A DNA stretch of 64,000 bases from Marinirhabdus sp963799365 (GCA_963799365.1 CAWCWV010000001.1:248001-312000); one strand, 5' to 3'; positions 33,792-43,564 are shown, counted from the first letter of the stretch. Program-made: numbers and translations. Notes: generated from the sequence alone by a model not told the origin.

Positions 33792-35426
33792 ATGAAGTTA
33801 ATTACACTACTATTGATGCTAACTGTTATTAGTTATGCGTCTGCACAAGATATATTTTATAAAGTAACACAAAGTAAGGTTTTTGAGGAGGAGAAAGAAA
33901 AGACAACTTTAATGTTTGCTGAAGAGGACGCTAATGGTGATATTTATGTTGTAAGAAACTTTCTCCGCAATTATGGTGCCCCCAAAGGGTACTATATTGA
34001 AAGATATTCTGCAAAACTAGAGTTGTTGGATAGGACAATCGTGGATGTTCATAGGAGTGAATTACAGGGGTTTTTTATTGTTGAAGACAAGCTAATTCTT
34101 ATAGAGTTTCGATATATTCAAGAAGATAAAAAGTATGCTTTTCATGCTTTAAAATCTTCAAAAGATACATTAGCTTTTACCAGCTCAGAGATTTTAGCTA
34201 TTGATAGGGATAAGCTGAAGAAATATGATCATTGGGGGATACGAAAAGACTTTGAGTATAATTTTTTTGAAAATTATTATTTTGGTGAAGTGGTTACTTC
34301 AGAAAACAAAGAGTTTTTTGCTATCAATGTTTTAATGAAGGGTAAAAAAGGTAATGCCTTTAATGTGAATGTGTTCAATAGTGCGGGCGAAATAATATAC
34401 AATCACATTGTAAGTGAGGTTGTAGATCGGAAAACCGGAAAAGCTTTTAATAAAACACCTCTCCTAATATATCAGAACATGACTCTTGGTAATGATGGAA
34501 GGGCTTTTCTATTGGGAAAAGTATTTTTTGATGGTTCAGATAAAATAGAGAAGGAAGGAAGACCAAATTATAGTTATGAACTTTTTAAGTTATCAGAAAA
34601 TAGACAACAGCAACTTTCATTATCGGTTGGGGATAGCTTTGTTCAGGGCCTTTCACTTATTTCTGCAAAAAACAAGTTGTATAGTGTTGGAATATATGCA
34701 GACGAACTATCTTCTTTTTTTAAAATTTCAGGCAAAGATGGAATTGTAACATTTGAAGTTGATCAAACCAATTTCAATAAAGTAAATACAACTTTTGACA
34801 CTTTTTCTGAGCAAGTTAAAGAAGATTTAAGTCCAAAGAACAGGGATGCTCCAGGTAAAGTTTTATCATTTATTAGTGGGAGAGACAGAATCGATAAGGC
34901 TGGTGTTGTGGATTTTTCTCCGAAAGGAATTATGTTACTAAAGAATGAAGAAATTATACTTGAATTAGAACAAAAATATCTTTACAGAGATGACCGTGGC
35001 GGTTTCGATGCGTATTATGGAAATATATTACTCTTAAGAATAGACCAAAATGGAAATTTAGTTTTTGACCGTGCTATAAAAAAGCAAACTAGTACAGGTT
35101 CTTGGGACTGGGTTCCAAGGCAGTCATTTACTTCTATTAATAACGAAGAAGGAACATTTGTTTTCCTTAATGCTGGTAAAAGATTAGAAGATTTAAAAGA
35201 TGGTCGGGTTGAATTCGAAAAAACAATCTTTAATAACAAGGACTATTCATACCTTATATATATAGACAACGAAGGCAACAAAACCTACAAACAAGCACTC
35301 AATTCTTTTGCTGAAAACACAATTTTCGAATTCAGATTTGGAATTCAAGTAAACGAAAATTCTTTAATTGTTGAAGGCGAACAAGATGGTAAACCCCTAT
35401 TATTTAAGATTGAAACCACCAAATAA
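33792..35426 (+). CDS. Exported protein of unknown function, 544 aa
   Basis: A signal peptide (MKLITLLLMLTVISYASAQ) is followed by a roughly 520-residue region rich in beta strands with repeated patterns of the type NGDIYVVRNF, EDKLILIEFRY, NDGRAFLLGKVFF, NKLYSVGIYAD and NENSLIVEGEQ, spaced as in a beta-propeller. It has few Cys, no recognisable catalytic motif, no lipoprotein box and no T9SS tail. I do not recognise a named family. It starts 12 nt after the enoyl-CoA hydratase gene, so the two are likely on one transcript, but a shared role is not obvious. Confidence 0.82.
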   Translation: MKLITLLLMLTVISYASAQDIFYKVTQSKVFEEEKEKTTLMFAEEDANGDIYVVRNFLRNYGAPKGYYIERYSAKLELLDRTIVDVHRSELQGFFIVEDKLILIEFRYIQEDKKYAFHALKSSKDTLAFTSSEILAIDRDKLKKYDHWGIRKDFEYNFFENYYFGEVVTSENKEFFAINVLMKGKKGNAFNVNVFNSAGEIIYNHIVSEVVDRKTGKAFNKTPLLIYQNMTLGNDGRAFLLGKVFFDGSDKIEKEGRPNYSYELFKLSENRQQQLSLSVGDSFVQGLSLISAKNKLYSVGIYADELSSFFKISGKDGIVTFEVDQTNFNKVNTTFDTFSEQVKEDLSPKNRDAPGKVLSFISGRDRIDKAGVVDFSPKGIMLLKNEEIILELEQKYLYRDDRGGFDAYYGNILLLRIDQNGNLVFDRAIKKQTSTGSWDWVPRQSFTSINNEEGTFVFLNAGKRLEDLKDGRVEFEKTIFNNKDYSYLIYIDNEGNKTYKQALNSFAENTIFEFRFGIQVNENSLIVEGEQDGKPLLFKIETTK

Positions 35427-35516
35427 GATTTAAAAAAAGGAATAAATCCAAATTAACAAGGAAATATTCCAAGTAATAATTAACTTTGAAGGGAATATTT
35501 TTTTCAAAGTTATTCC

Positions 35517-36593
35517 ATGTCCCATCTCCCCGAACATCTAAAAGGTCGCGGTGCGCAAAAGCGTATCCATAATCGCTTTTTTGAACTAAGCCACGAGCTT
35601 CGGGATGATTTCCTGAATTACTGCGAAGCTGAAGGAGAACTCGCAGACAAGAATCAAACAAAATATATAGAAGTATTCCCTAAAACCTTTGTCAACAAAG
35701 TAAACAGCCCAGATGTGGGCATGGGATTTTCTGCAAACCCTTATCAGGGTTGTGAACATGGCTGTGTGTATTGCTACGCCCGAAACAGCCACGAATATTG
35801 GGGCTATGGGGCAGGCTTGGATTTTGAACGAAATATTCTGTACAAAAAAAATGCGCCAGAATTATTAGAAAAACATATTACCAAAAGATCCTGGGAAGGG
35901 CATCCCATTGTGTTTTCAGGAAATACAGATTGCTATCAGCCACTGGAACGCAAACTGGAAATCACAAGAAAATGCCTGAAAGTAATGCTGAAATGGAAAC
36001 ACCCCACGGGCATTATCACCAAAAACAGCCTTATATTACGTGATCTTGATATTCTCAAAGAACTGGCAAAACTAAACTGCGTTTCAGTAAACATTTCCAT
36101 TACCTCACTTTCAGAAAAAACACGAAGATTGTTGGAGCCAAGAACAGTGAGTATCAAGCAAAGGTTAAAAGTGGTTGAGGTACTTAGCGAAAACAATATT
36201 CCTGTACGGGTTATGATGGCGCCAATAATTCCATCTTTAAACAATCACGAGATTTTGCCTTTGGTAAAGAAAGTTTCAGAAATTGGTGCTAAGGATGTGG
36301 CTTATACTGTAGTGCGATTAAATGGGCAAATAGCTGAAATTTTCAGCGATTGGATTCACAAAGCACTCCCAGACAGAGCCGAGCGGATTTTAAATCAAAT
36401 TGCTCATTGCCACGGAGGAACTTTAAACGACAGTCGTTTTGGTACCCGCATGCGCGGAGAGGGAAATTTTGCGCTCCAGATTAAGGAAACTATGGCGTTA
36501 GCGAAACGGAAATACCTTCCACAGGAAAAGATGCAACCTCTGGATGTGTCACATTATCTTCAGCTTAAAAATCCGCAAACGCGTTTGTTTTAA
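35517..36593 (+). CDS. Radical SAM protein of the PA0069/SPL-like family
   Basis: A 358-residue cytosolic iron-sulfur protein. The [4Fe-4S]-binding motif is C-x3-C-x2-C at Cys79, Cys83 and Cys86 in YQGCEHGCVYCYARNSH, the spacing of radical SAM enzymes, followed by GNTDCYQPLERKLEITR. Members are annotated as PA0069-family radical SAM proteins, distantly related to spore photoproduct lyase; the substrate is unknown. The C-terminal segment DSRFGTRMRGEGNFALQI is also typical for the family. It stands alone, 90 bp after the secreted protein gene and 51 bp before the TPR regulator. Confidence 0.92.
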   Translation: MSHLPEHLKGRGAQKRIHNRFFELSHELRDDFLNYCEAEGELADKNQTKYIEVFPKTFVNKVNSPDVGMGFSANPYQGCEHGCVYCYARNSHEYWGYGAGLDFERNILYKKNAPELLEKHITKRSWEGHPIVFSGNTDCYQPLERKLEITRKCLKVMLKWKHPTGIITKNSLILRDLDILKELAKLNCVSVNISITSLSEKTRRLLEPRTVSIKQRLKVVEVLSENNIPVRVMMAPIIPSLNNHEILPLVKKVSEIGAKDVAYTVVRLNGQIAEIFSDWIHKALPDRAERILNQIAHCHGGTLNDSRFGTRMRGEGNFALQIKETMALAKRKYLPQEKMQPLDVSHYLQLKNPQTRLF

Positions 36594-36644
36594 ATAGTAT
36601 ATTTGAACTTTGTTACAAATCCTACTATACAGCTACTTATAGTC

Positions 36645-38360
36645 ATGCGTATCCATTTTTTACTTTTAATATGTTTTTTTTCTGTGTTTTCAGTTTGCGC
36701 TCAAACCGAAAAAGAACTTATGTCTTTATCTTTTGATGAGATTAGAGACACTATAAATACGTACCGCTTTACTGAAAGTGAAAAATCATTAACAGCTGCA
36801 AAAGCCTATATTCTAAAAGCACAAAAAGAGCAAGATATAGAGAATGAATTTCTTGGAATGGAATCTGTTGCCTTACATTTTATTAGAAATAGGGATTACA
36901 AGAGTGCCAACGAACAAGTTCTAAAAGCATTGGCATTAACAAGGACAAATAATTTGCACGTATTAGAATTAAGAGCCCTTGTTTTTCTGGGAGATTTGCA
37001 AATGATAGTTACTTCGGCAAATGAGCAACTGGAATATTATAACGAACTCTTTGAATTGGCTGAAAAATATGGTAATGACGAATACAGGGAAGCTGCTCTT
37101 AATAAAATTGCCTCTATAATGGATATGAGTGGTGATACAAAAAAAGCAGTAGCCATTAGAAAGCGAACCCTAAATTATTATCAGCAAAAATCGTTAGATT
37201 CTGCATTTACCCAAAAAGACAAAAACAATATATTAATGTATTCCTATAGTTCATTAGGAAGAACGTATATGATTGCAAAACAGCTGGATTCGGCTAAGAT
37301 CTTTACTGAAAAAGTTAAAGGGTTCTTGAACAAAGAAATAGATTCATGCAACACCGCATTTTTATATCTATTGGAGGCCGACATAGCTTTTGAAGAAAAG
37401 AATTTTAAAGTAGCCAGAGACAAATACAAAAAAGGGTATGGGGTGTGCCCAAGTGAATATGATATTATTGCCTTAAACAAAGCATATAATTTAGGGAAGG
37501 TTGAAGTTGGCGCTAAAAATCACGAAGAGGCCAAAAGGATCCTTCAGCAGGGATTAGATGACTACCAAGTTACAACTGCTGAAGAAGGTTTTATGAGTGA
37601 TTACTATGAGCAGTTGGCCGAAGCTTATAAATATACAGGCGATTTTGAACGTGCAAGCTACTTTTTTGAAAAACATCTTACTACTCAGGAAGAATATTCT
37701 AAATTAAAGGACACCGCAAAGGAAGTCATCCTTAAAGACGAAAGAGAAAACTTTAAAAAAGAGTTTGATGCACTAAAGGCAGAAAAAGAACAAAGTCAGC
37801 ATTATCTTAACTACCTTTTTCTAGGCGCCTCCGTTATTATATTAATACTGTTGTTTTTTCTGCTGAAATTTTACAAAACTAAAAGAGAGAACGAGGCAAA
37901 ATTCGATGCCTTACTAGCAAAAATAGAAACGGCAAAATCGCCCGAAGAAATTATAGATACCAAAGATGAAGTGCTGGAAGAAAAGGAAAACACAGATGTA
38001 CCCGAAGAAACCAAACAGCAAATCCTTGCAGGCTTAAAAAAGCTGGAAGTAAAAGAATACTTTTTACAACAAGAATGCAATTCTTACAATGTTGCCAAAA
38101 AAATTGGCACCAACACGTCCTATCTCTCCAAAGTGATCAACTCGCATTTTGGAAAGAATTTTAATACCTACATTAATGACCTTCGAATAAATTATGCCAT
38201 TGTTCGTATTAAAAATGATGTAATTTTCAGATCGTATTCTATACAATCTATAGCCGAAGAAATAGGGTATAAAAGCGCAGATAGCTTCACAAAATACTTC
38301 AAAAAAGATACGGGATTGAACCCTTCTTTCTATATCAAAAACATTAAAAATATTGCCTAG
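36645..38360 (+). CDS. Membrane TPR regulator with AraC-type HTH domain
   Basis: A 571-residue one-component signalling protein of a type frequent in Bacteroidota. A signal peptide (MRIHFLLLICFFSVFSVCAQ) leads into an exported TPR-rich helical region (about 25-385), a transmembrane helix (YLFLGASVIILILLFFLLKFY, about 400-420), a coiled-coil linker rich in Glu/Lys, and a C-terminal AraC-like domain with SYNVAKKIGTNTSYLSKVINSHFGKNF and SIQSIAEEIGYKSADSFTKYFKKDTGLNPSFY. The start at ATG 36645 is chosen because it begins the signal peptide; the longer TTG reading adds 14 residues. The periplasmic part could sense a ligand or peptide. Target genes are unknown. Confidence 0.87.
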   Translation: MRIHFLLLICFFSVFSVCAQTEKELMSLSFDEIRDTINTYRFTESEKSLTAAKAYILKAQKEQDIENEFLGMESVALHFIRNRDYKSANEQVLKALALTRTNNLHVLELRALVFLGDLQMIVTSANEQLEYYNELFELAEKYGNDEYREAALNKIASIMDMSGDTKKAVAIRKRTLNYYQQKSLDSAFTQKDKNNILMYSYSSLGRTYMIAKQLDSAKIFTEKVKGFLNKEIDSCNTAFLYLLEADIAFEEKNFKVARDKYKKGYGVCPSEYDIIALNKAYNLGKVEVGAKNHEEAKRILQQGLDDYQVTTAEEGFMSDYYEQLAEAYKYTGDFERASYFFEKHLTTQEEYSKLKDTAKEVILKDERENFKKEFDALKAEKEQSQHYLNYLFLGASVIILILLFFLLKFYKTKRENEAKFDALLAKIETAKSPEEIIDTKDEVLEEKENTDVPEETKQQILAGLKKLEVKEYFLQQECNSYNVAKKIGTNTSYLSKVINSHFGKNFNTYINDLRINYAIVRIKNDVIFRSYSIQSIAEEIGYKSADSFTKYFKKDTGLNPSFYIKNIKNIA

Positions 38361-38782
38361 GGGATTTACGATTTTAGATATACGATGTTTAATTTCTTGA
38401 TGAATATCTCTGTGAATCCCTGCCCAACGAAGGCACGACAGGCGGGTCTGCGTAATAATTTTCAAGGTTATTTTTTCACTATCAACTGCAAACTGTCACT
38501 TCCAACTGCCACTTTTTTCCTGCTGAAACCATCAAATTAGTAAAAAAACACCTCTTTCAAACCTAGATTTATAAATTTCGGGTTGCGGTATTGTTGAAGT
38601 TTTAAAATTTCAGAAAAAAGGTAAAAACCCTAGTAAAATCAACGGAAGACAACTTTTTATAGCCTCCCCATTTTTCTCAAAATGGGGAGGCTTCTCTTTT
38701 ATATAGGAGTTTTGTATTGCACATTTGTCTCATCAAACAATCACAAGCCCGAAATAAGCGGGAATAAAAAAACGAACTATTT
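38361..38782. other. Non-coding region with repeats and a strong hairpin
   Basis: No gene found. It contains a CCTGCCC / GGCGGG arm pair (38419-38446) of the repeat type also seen at 51006-51032, then AT-rich DNA, then the perfect 14-bp stem at 38661-38692. Promoter candidates for the downstream small-protein gene could not be settled. Confidence 0.5.
38661..38700 (+). terminator. Strong hairpin upstream of the 139-aa gene
   Basis: AGCCTCCCCATTTT (38661-38674) pairs perfectly with AAAATGGGGAGGCT (38679-38692) around TCTC, followed by TCTCTTTT. It looks like an intrinsic terminator, but the nearest upstream gene ended 300 bp earlier, so it may end a short RNA or act as a leader attenuator. 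Confidence 0.65.
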
Positions 38783-39202
38783 ATGAAAACACAAAAAAAC
38801 AAAATCAGAACCAGAATTATCCAAGGAGCTTTACTTGTTCTAGGATTATGTATTGCCATTCCATTTTGCTTAGGAATGTATGCGGGTTACACATCTCATA
38901 CAGGAACCACAGGAGCTATTGAAAAAGCTTTAGAAAAACAATGTAATTGCAAAGAGGTTGCCTTCGACCACTCAGCATACGGTTTACAGTTTAGCAGAAA
39001 AGATGGTGTTACTGAAGAAAAAGTAGCCTACATTTTAAAAGATTGCCAAGGCACTCCAACAGCATTGGAAGAAACGAAACGCTTCAATAAAATATTTTTA
39101 GAAGAAATTGAAGGCTATGCTGCGATGGATATAATAGAATTTCAGTTTAAAAAAGGAGACGATTTAGAAGTTGTCACTGTGAAAAAGGGAATCATTCAAT
39201 AA
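38783..39202 (+). CDS. Small membrane-anchored protein of unknown function
   Basis: A 139-residue protein: basic N-terminus (MKTQKNKIRTR), one hydrophobic helix (about 13-36) and a soluble domain outside the membrane with Cys54 and Cys56 in QCNCKE plus a further Cys in KDCQGTP. These Cys could form a disulfide or bind a metal, but there is no known motif. I do not recognise the family. A 33-codon membrane ORF follows 10 nt after it, and a TraB/GumN gene comes next on the same strand. The upstream hairpin at 38661 may control it. Confidence 0.75.
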   Translation: MKTQKNKIRTRIIQGALLVLGLCIAIPFCLGMYAGYTSHTGTTGAIEKALEKQCNCKEVAFDHSAYGLQFSRKDGVTEEKVAYILKDCQGTPTALEETKRFNKIFLEEIEGYAAMDIIEFQFKKGDDLEVVTVKKGIIQ

Positions 39203-39212
39203 CAGTATATCT

Positions 39213-39314
39213 ATGAAAACGAAAAACACCCAATCAAAAATTCAATTCATAAAATTTGGAATTGGCATTGTAATAGGAGTTGCCATTTATCTCCTAGTAA
39301 TAGTAATCTTTTAA
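39213..39314 (+). CDS. Tiny membrane ORF (33 aa)
   Basis: ATG at 39213 and TAA at 39312-39314. The predicted peptide has a basic start (MKTKNTQSKIQF) and one hydrophobic helix (GIGIVIGVAIYLLVIVIF). Its start resembles that of the preceding gene (MKTQKNK), 10 nt upstream. A 16-codon hydrophobic ORF follows at 39325-39375. These could be real micro-proteins or chance ORFs in AT-rich DNA; the spacing favours the 33-codon one. Confidence 0.45.
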   Translation: MKTKNTQSKIQFIKFGIGIVIGVAIYLLVIVIF

Positions 39315-39420
39315 ACTAAACACCATGATAACAATCGTAGAAATTACCATAGGCATTATCCTGTCTTGGCTTTAACAGCAAAAATTAATAAACCAATTAA
39401 CAATTTTAAACATACAAATT

Positions 39421-40284
39421 ATGAAAGATCTAAAAAATATTTTTACCCTAGCGATACTTGTATTCAGTTTCACAATGGGTTTTGCACAACAAAACGATAA
39501 CAGCCTTCTATGGAAGGTAGAAGGGAATGGCATTAAAACTTCGTATGTATTTGGTACGTTCCATATGCTACCCAAAGAAGATTTTCTATTTAAAGATAAA
39601 GTGAAAGATGCTTTTGCAGCAAGTGAGCTAATCGTCCTTGAATTAGATATGGACGATCCTTCTATGCAAACGGAGATGCTAAAACATTCGGCTATGCCAT
39701 TTGGAACGACACTTGTAGACTATCTGGACAAAGACGAATATGAACTAATAGACACCTACCTAAAAGGAAAATTAGGAGCAGGGTTAGAACAATTCAAAAA
39801 TTTTAAACCACTTATGGTGAGCTCTATGGTAATGATGGGATATTTAGGTAAAGATCACGCCAGTTATGAAGCAACTCTAATAGCGCTGGCGAATGAGCAA
39901 CAAAAAGAGATAAAAGGATTGGAGACTATAGAATATCAAATGAACGCTTTTAATGTGCAACCCTACGAGGAGCAATTGGATGATGTGGTAAAATTATTAA
40001 ACGATAAAGAAGGAATGACCAAAATGTTTACTAAAATGATCACAGACTATAAAACCGAAGACATTGACGGGTTGTATGATTTTATGAACGATTATTTTAC
40101 CGGCGAAGGCCAGATGGATGCAATGTTACATACCCGTAATGCAAACTGGATTCCTAAGATAAGTGAATACTCAAAAGAACAAGCTGTATTTTACGGGGTA
40201 GGCGCAGGTCACTTAGGAGGGAAATTAGGGGTAATTAACTTATTGAGAGAAGCTGGTTATACCGTAACTCCTGTAGTAGAATAA
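39421..40284 (+). CDS. TraB/GumN-family exported protein
   Basis: A 287-residue protein with a signal peptide (MKDLKNIFTLAILVFSFTMGFAQ) and the TraB/GumN domain. The N-terminal motif SYVFGTFHMLPKEDF and the C-terminal GVGAGHLGGKLGVINLLREAGYTVTPV carry the two GxxH-type motifs that define the family, in which conserved Glu and His residues suggest a metal-dependent hydrolase (Tiki-like proteases are relatives). Activity in bacteria is not established. Its strong terminator follows directly. Confidence 0.9.
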   Translation: MKDLKNIFTLAILVFSFTMGFAQQNDNSLLWKVEGNGIKTSYVFGTFHMLPKEDFLFKDKVKDAFAASELIVLELDMDDPSMQTEMLKHSAMPFGTTLVDYLDKDEYELIDTYLKGKLGAGLEQFKNFKPLMVSSMVMMGYLGKDHASYEATLIALANEQQKEIKGLETIEYQMNAFNVQPYEEQLDDVVKLLNDKEGMTKMFTKMITDYKTEDIDGLYDFMNDYFTGEGQMDAMLHTRNANWIPKISEYSKEQAVFYGVGAGHLGGKLGVINLLREAGYTVTPVVE

Positions 40285-40301
40285 CTTAAGCTAGTACTAA
40301 C

Positions 40302-40353
40302 AAAACACCCCCAAGACATCGCCTAAACAGATGAATTTTTGGGGTGTTTTTTT
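40302..40353 (+). terminator. Terminator after the TraB/GumN gene
   Basis: AAAACACCCC (40302-40311) pairs with GGGGTGTTTT (40341-40350), followed by further Ts. The loop is about 29 nt, and the stem is extended by AA/TT-rich flanks. Confidence 0.8.
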
Positions 40354-40510
40354 ATTTAAGATTTAAAAGTAAAATATTTTTAAAATACTGATAATAAATC
40401 GTTTAAGGTAATAATACACAGTCTTTATATATAAATCAAGACTCTATAAAATTGTAGTTATTAGTTTTATCATGTAACTTCATACAAGTATTACATAAAA
40501 TCCTAATCCT

Positions 40511-43500
40511 ATGAAACCTCTTTATATTTTAGTTTTTTTATTGTGTGGACTTTCAGTAGTAGGACAAGATGTAATGACCATTGCAGCAACCATTTTGGAT
40601 GGAAAAACAAAGGAACCTGTTTCTTTTGTAAACATTGGATTCGCTGAAAAAGGGGTTGGGACCGTTAGCAATGAAAATGGAAATTTCAGCCTTTCATGGA
40701 AGATTGAGGACATAGAAGAGGATACAATCTTACAAATATCTTCTATCGGGTATGAAACTAAAAACCTGCCAATAGCTAGTTTAGATGTTCTCACTTCATA
40801 TAAAGAGATAGTATATCTGGCTCCAACCCAATATGCTTTGGATGAAGTGGTACTTGTAAATGAAGAACGAGAGTTTGATAGGTTGGGAAGCTATGCCTAT
40901 AGTAAGGAAAACCTTGGCTATTGGATGAACCTTGAAAGTTTGGGAGGGGAGATCGCCACTCGCATTAATATAAATAAGAAAAATACACAGCTACAAGACC
41001 TTACCTTTAATATTGTTGAAAATAAGGGAGATAGCTTGTTGGTACGTGTAAAAATTTATGACTACCATCGTGGTACCCCAGGGAAGAACTTGGTTACACA
41101 CAATATTTTTCATACCATCACCAAGAAAGAGGGGCAAGAGACCATTTCTTTGAAGGAGCACAATATAATTGCAAATGAAGATATAATTGTAAGCTTAGAA
41201 CTTGTAAAAGTATATGGATCCTACATTTATTTTTCATTGTCATCTACCCCTTATGGCGGGATTTCATATACCAAGGAGCGCAGTATGGATGGCTGGAAAA
41301 GCTACAGGGGAACTGGTATTGCCTTTGGGCTCATCGCTTCGTACCCTTCAAAATCTGCTGAAAAGAACATCGCTTCCCGTAAAAACCTTAATAAAATAGA
41401 TTTGTATTGGGATAGTTCATTATCTGCTAAGAGTCGAAATGTTGAAGAGGAATTAAAATTACTCTCAAAGTATTTAAATCATCTGGGAGATGTAACGATT
41501 CGGGTAGTAAAATTTAGTCACGGAGTTTCGTTTGAAGAAACATTCAGCATAAAAAATGGTAAAAGTAAAGAGCTGGAAGCGTATTTAGAAAACACCTACT
41601 ACAACGGCGCCGCAGACTTTGCTGAAGTGTTAAAACAAAATTTAAACAGTGCAAATGCAGCGCTCGTTTTTACCAATGGGAAATCCATATTGGCTCCGTT
41701 AAAACCAGCTGTAAATATTCCTGTGTTTTGTATTAATTCTGTTCCTACTGCGGCGCACGCAAATCTCCAGGATGTCTCTTATTTAAGTGGGGGCCACTAT
41801 ATAAACTTATCACAAGTTCAGATCAATAATGCACTGGCGTATTTAAAAAACGATTTAGAAGATGAATATGTATATACAAAGAATGAGAAGATAGATAAAT
41901 CTGGGTATTTGCATGGGGTTGTGTACAACGATAATAATGTGCCCATTCAAGGCGCTACCGTGCAAATTAAGAACACCTTTACAGAAGTAGAAACAGGATC
42001 TAATGGTAGTTATTCAATAAACGCTGCCCCAGAGGATATTCTGGTGGTAAAAGCATTTGGGATGTATAAAAAGGACACTGTTGTAGGACAATTAAAAAAA
42101 TTGCACATTCCGTTAAGAACTAAAAGTGAATTATTGGATGAGGTGTATCTGGAAACAAAAACGGTTTCAGAGTTAATTGCTGAAGAAATAACAGATACAC
42201 CCTTTGGGAAAAAGAAACGAGGCGCTATTGGTTTTTCTTTAAATAAAACCATTACAAGCGATGATATTACTGAAACCACACAGGAGTTGTTTCAAGTTCT
42301 TAATTGGGGAACCGGCATAGATGCAATTCCACAAAAATTAGGAGCAAATTTTAAATACAGATTCAGAAAGTATAAATACGCCTCAATACAACTTACTACG
42401 TATGCTGCAATGGTGATTGACGGTATTGTATATGATCAGAATTTGGAAAACGTGCAAATACCCGATATCAATCCACAAAATATCCACTCTATTATCTTAT
42501 TAGAATCTGCTCTGTCTACAGTTCGTTTTGGTTCTGCAGCTGCCTATGGAGCTATTGTTATTGAAACAAAAAACAATGTCTCTTACAAGAATGCTCAAAC
42601 CGAAAAAGAGATTAAACCTTCAGCACTTGCTACTGGAAACAAATATGAAGAGAGACTATTTACCTTAGAGATGGCGAAAAGCAAAAAGCAATCCCCAGAA
42701 TATATCCAAAACCTGAAGCAAGCTACTACATTTGACGAAGCGAAAATTAAGTATCAAAAACTTCAGAAAACTTATGGAACTACCATTCCGTTTTATATTG
42801 AAACAGCCACTTATTTTGAAACCTGGGACCCGTCATTTGCAAATACTGTCCGTTCCAATATTGTTGCACTGGCTTCTGAAAACGTTAAAGCGTTAAGGGT
42901 GCTAGCGTTTGAATATGAATCTAAGGGTACTGTTGAAGAAGCAAAATTACTTTACGAACATATTGTGAATTTAGCACCTAAAGATGTACAATCCTACTTA
43001 GATGTTGCCAGACTAAATGAAGCGACAGGAGATGTTGAGACCTCTGAGGCTCTTTACACCCAACTATTGTACAATGCTATCCCAAATGTGTCAGCGATTG
43101 AAGTTCAAGAACAAGTCGTCAACGAATTTAAAAAATTAATAGCCAATCACAAATCACAAATTAATTTTAAAGAATTACCGGAAGAATTTTTGGAATTAGG
43201 ATTTAAACAAGATGTAAGAATTGTATTTGATTGGAACGACCCTACAGCCGAATTTGAATTGCAGTTTGTAAGTCCAGAGAATAAATTCTATAAATTTTCA
43301 CATACCATTTTTGACAACAAAGCCATAATTGAAAAAGAAATAGAAGATGGCTTGCTCTCCAAAGAATTTATTTTGGACGAGGCTGAAAAAGGCCGTTGGC
43401 TCATAAATGTGAATCACCTTGGTGAAGTGGAACAAGAAAATCCAACCTATTTAAAATACACCTTATATCGAAATTACGGGTTGCCCAATGAAACTAAAGC

Positions 43501-43564
43501 TATAAAAGTGATAAATCTTTCAGAATACAATCAAAAAATAACGTTAGATACGTTTCTTTATTAA
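40511..43564 (+). CDS. Multi-domain exported protein: regulatory-like, vWA-like, plug-like, TPR and DUF2135-like
   Basis: A 1017-residue exported protein (signal peptide to about GQDV). Order: a carboxypeptidase-regulatory-like domain (about 24-112); an unassigned beta-rich region; a von Willebrand A-like domain (about 298-450) with the MIDAS-like DSSLS at Asp301 and the later TNGKS; a second carboxypeptidase-regulatory-like domain (about 468-535); a TonB plug-like domain (about 580-690, with MVIDGIVYD and FGSAAAYGAIVIET); TPR-like helices (about 740-890); and a C-terminal DUF2135-like domain (IVFDWNDPTAEFELQFVSPENKFY). No beta-barrel follows the plug, so this is not a transporter. It is followed 28 nt later by a shorter paralogue. 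Confidence 0.8.
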   Translation: MKPLYILVFLLCGLSVVGQDVMTIAATILDGKTKEPVSFVNIGFAEKGVGTVSNENGNFSLSWKIEDIEEDTILQISSIGYETKNLPIASLDVLTSYKEIVYLAPTQYALDEVVLVNEEREFDRLGSYAYSKENLGYWMNLESLGGEIATRININKKNTQLQDLTFNIVENKGDSLLVRVKIYDYHRGTPGKNLVTHNIFHTITKKEGQETISLKEHNIIANEDIIVSLELVKVYGSYIYFSLSSTPYGGISYTKERSMDGWKSYRGTGIAFGLIASYPSKSAEKNIASRKNLNKIDLYWDSSLSAKSRNVEEELKLLSKYLNHLGDVTIRVVKFSHGVSFEETFSIKNGKSKELEAYLENTYYNGAADFAEVLKQNLNSANAALVFTNGKSILAPLKPAVNIPVFCINSVPTAAHANLQDVSYLSGGHYINLSQVQINNALAYLKNDLEDEYVYTKNEKIDKSGYLHGVVYNDNNVPIQGATVQIKNTFTEVETGSNGSYSINAAPEDILVVKAFGMYKKDTVVGQLKKLHIPLRTKSELLDEVYLETKTVSELIAEEITDTPFGKKKRGAIGFSLNKTITSDDITETTQELFQVLNWGTGIDAIPQKLGANFKYRFRKYKYASIQLTTYAAMVIDGIVYDQNLENVQIPDINPQNIHSIILLESALSTVRFGSAAAYGAIVIETKNNVSYKNAQTEKEIKPSALATGNKYEERLFTLEMAKSKKQSPEYIQNLKQATTFDEAKIKYQKLQKTYGTTIPFYIETATYFETWDPSFANTVRSNIVALASENVKALRVLAFEYESKGTVEEAKLLYEHIVNLAPKDVQSYLDVARLNEATGDVETSEALYTQLLYNAIPNVSAIEVQEQVVNEFKKLIANHKSQINFKELPEEFLELGFKQDVRIVFDWNDPTAEFELQFVSPENKFYKFSHTIFDNKAIIEKEIEDGLLSKEFILDEAEKGRWLINVNHLGEVEQENPTYLKYTLYRNYGLPNETKAIKVINLSEYNQKITLDTFLY

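Noticed and set aside
38064..38465. 133-codon minus-strand ORF at the 3' end of the TPR regulator
   Set aside because: Mostly antisense to the AraC-type HTH region and ends in repeat DNA.
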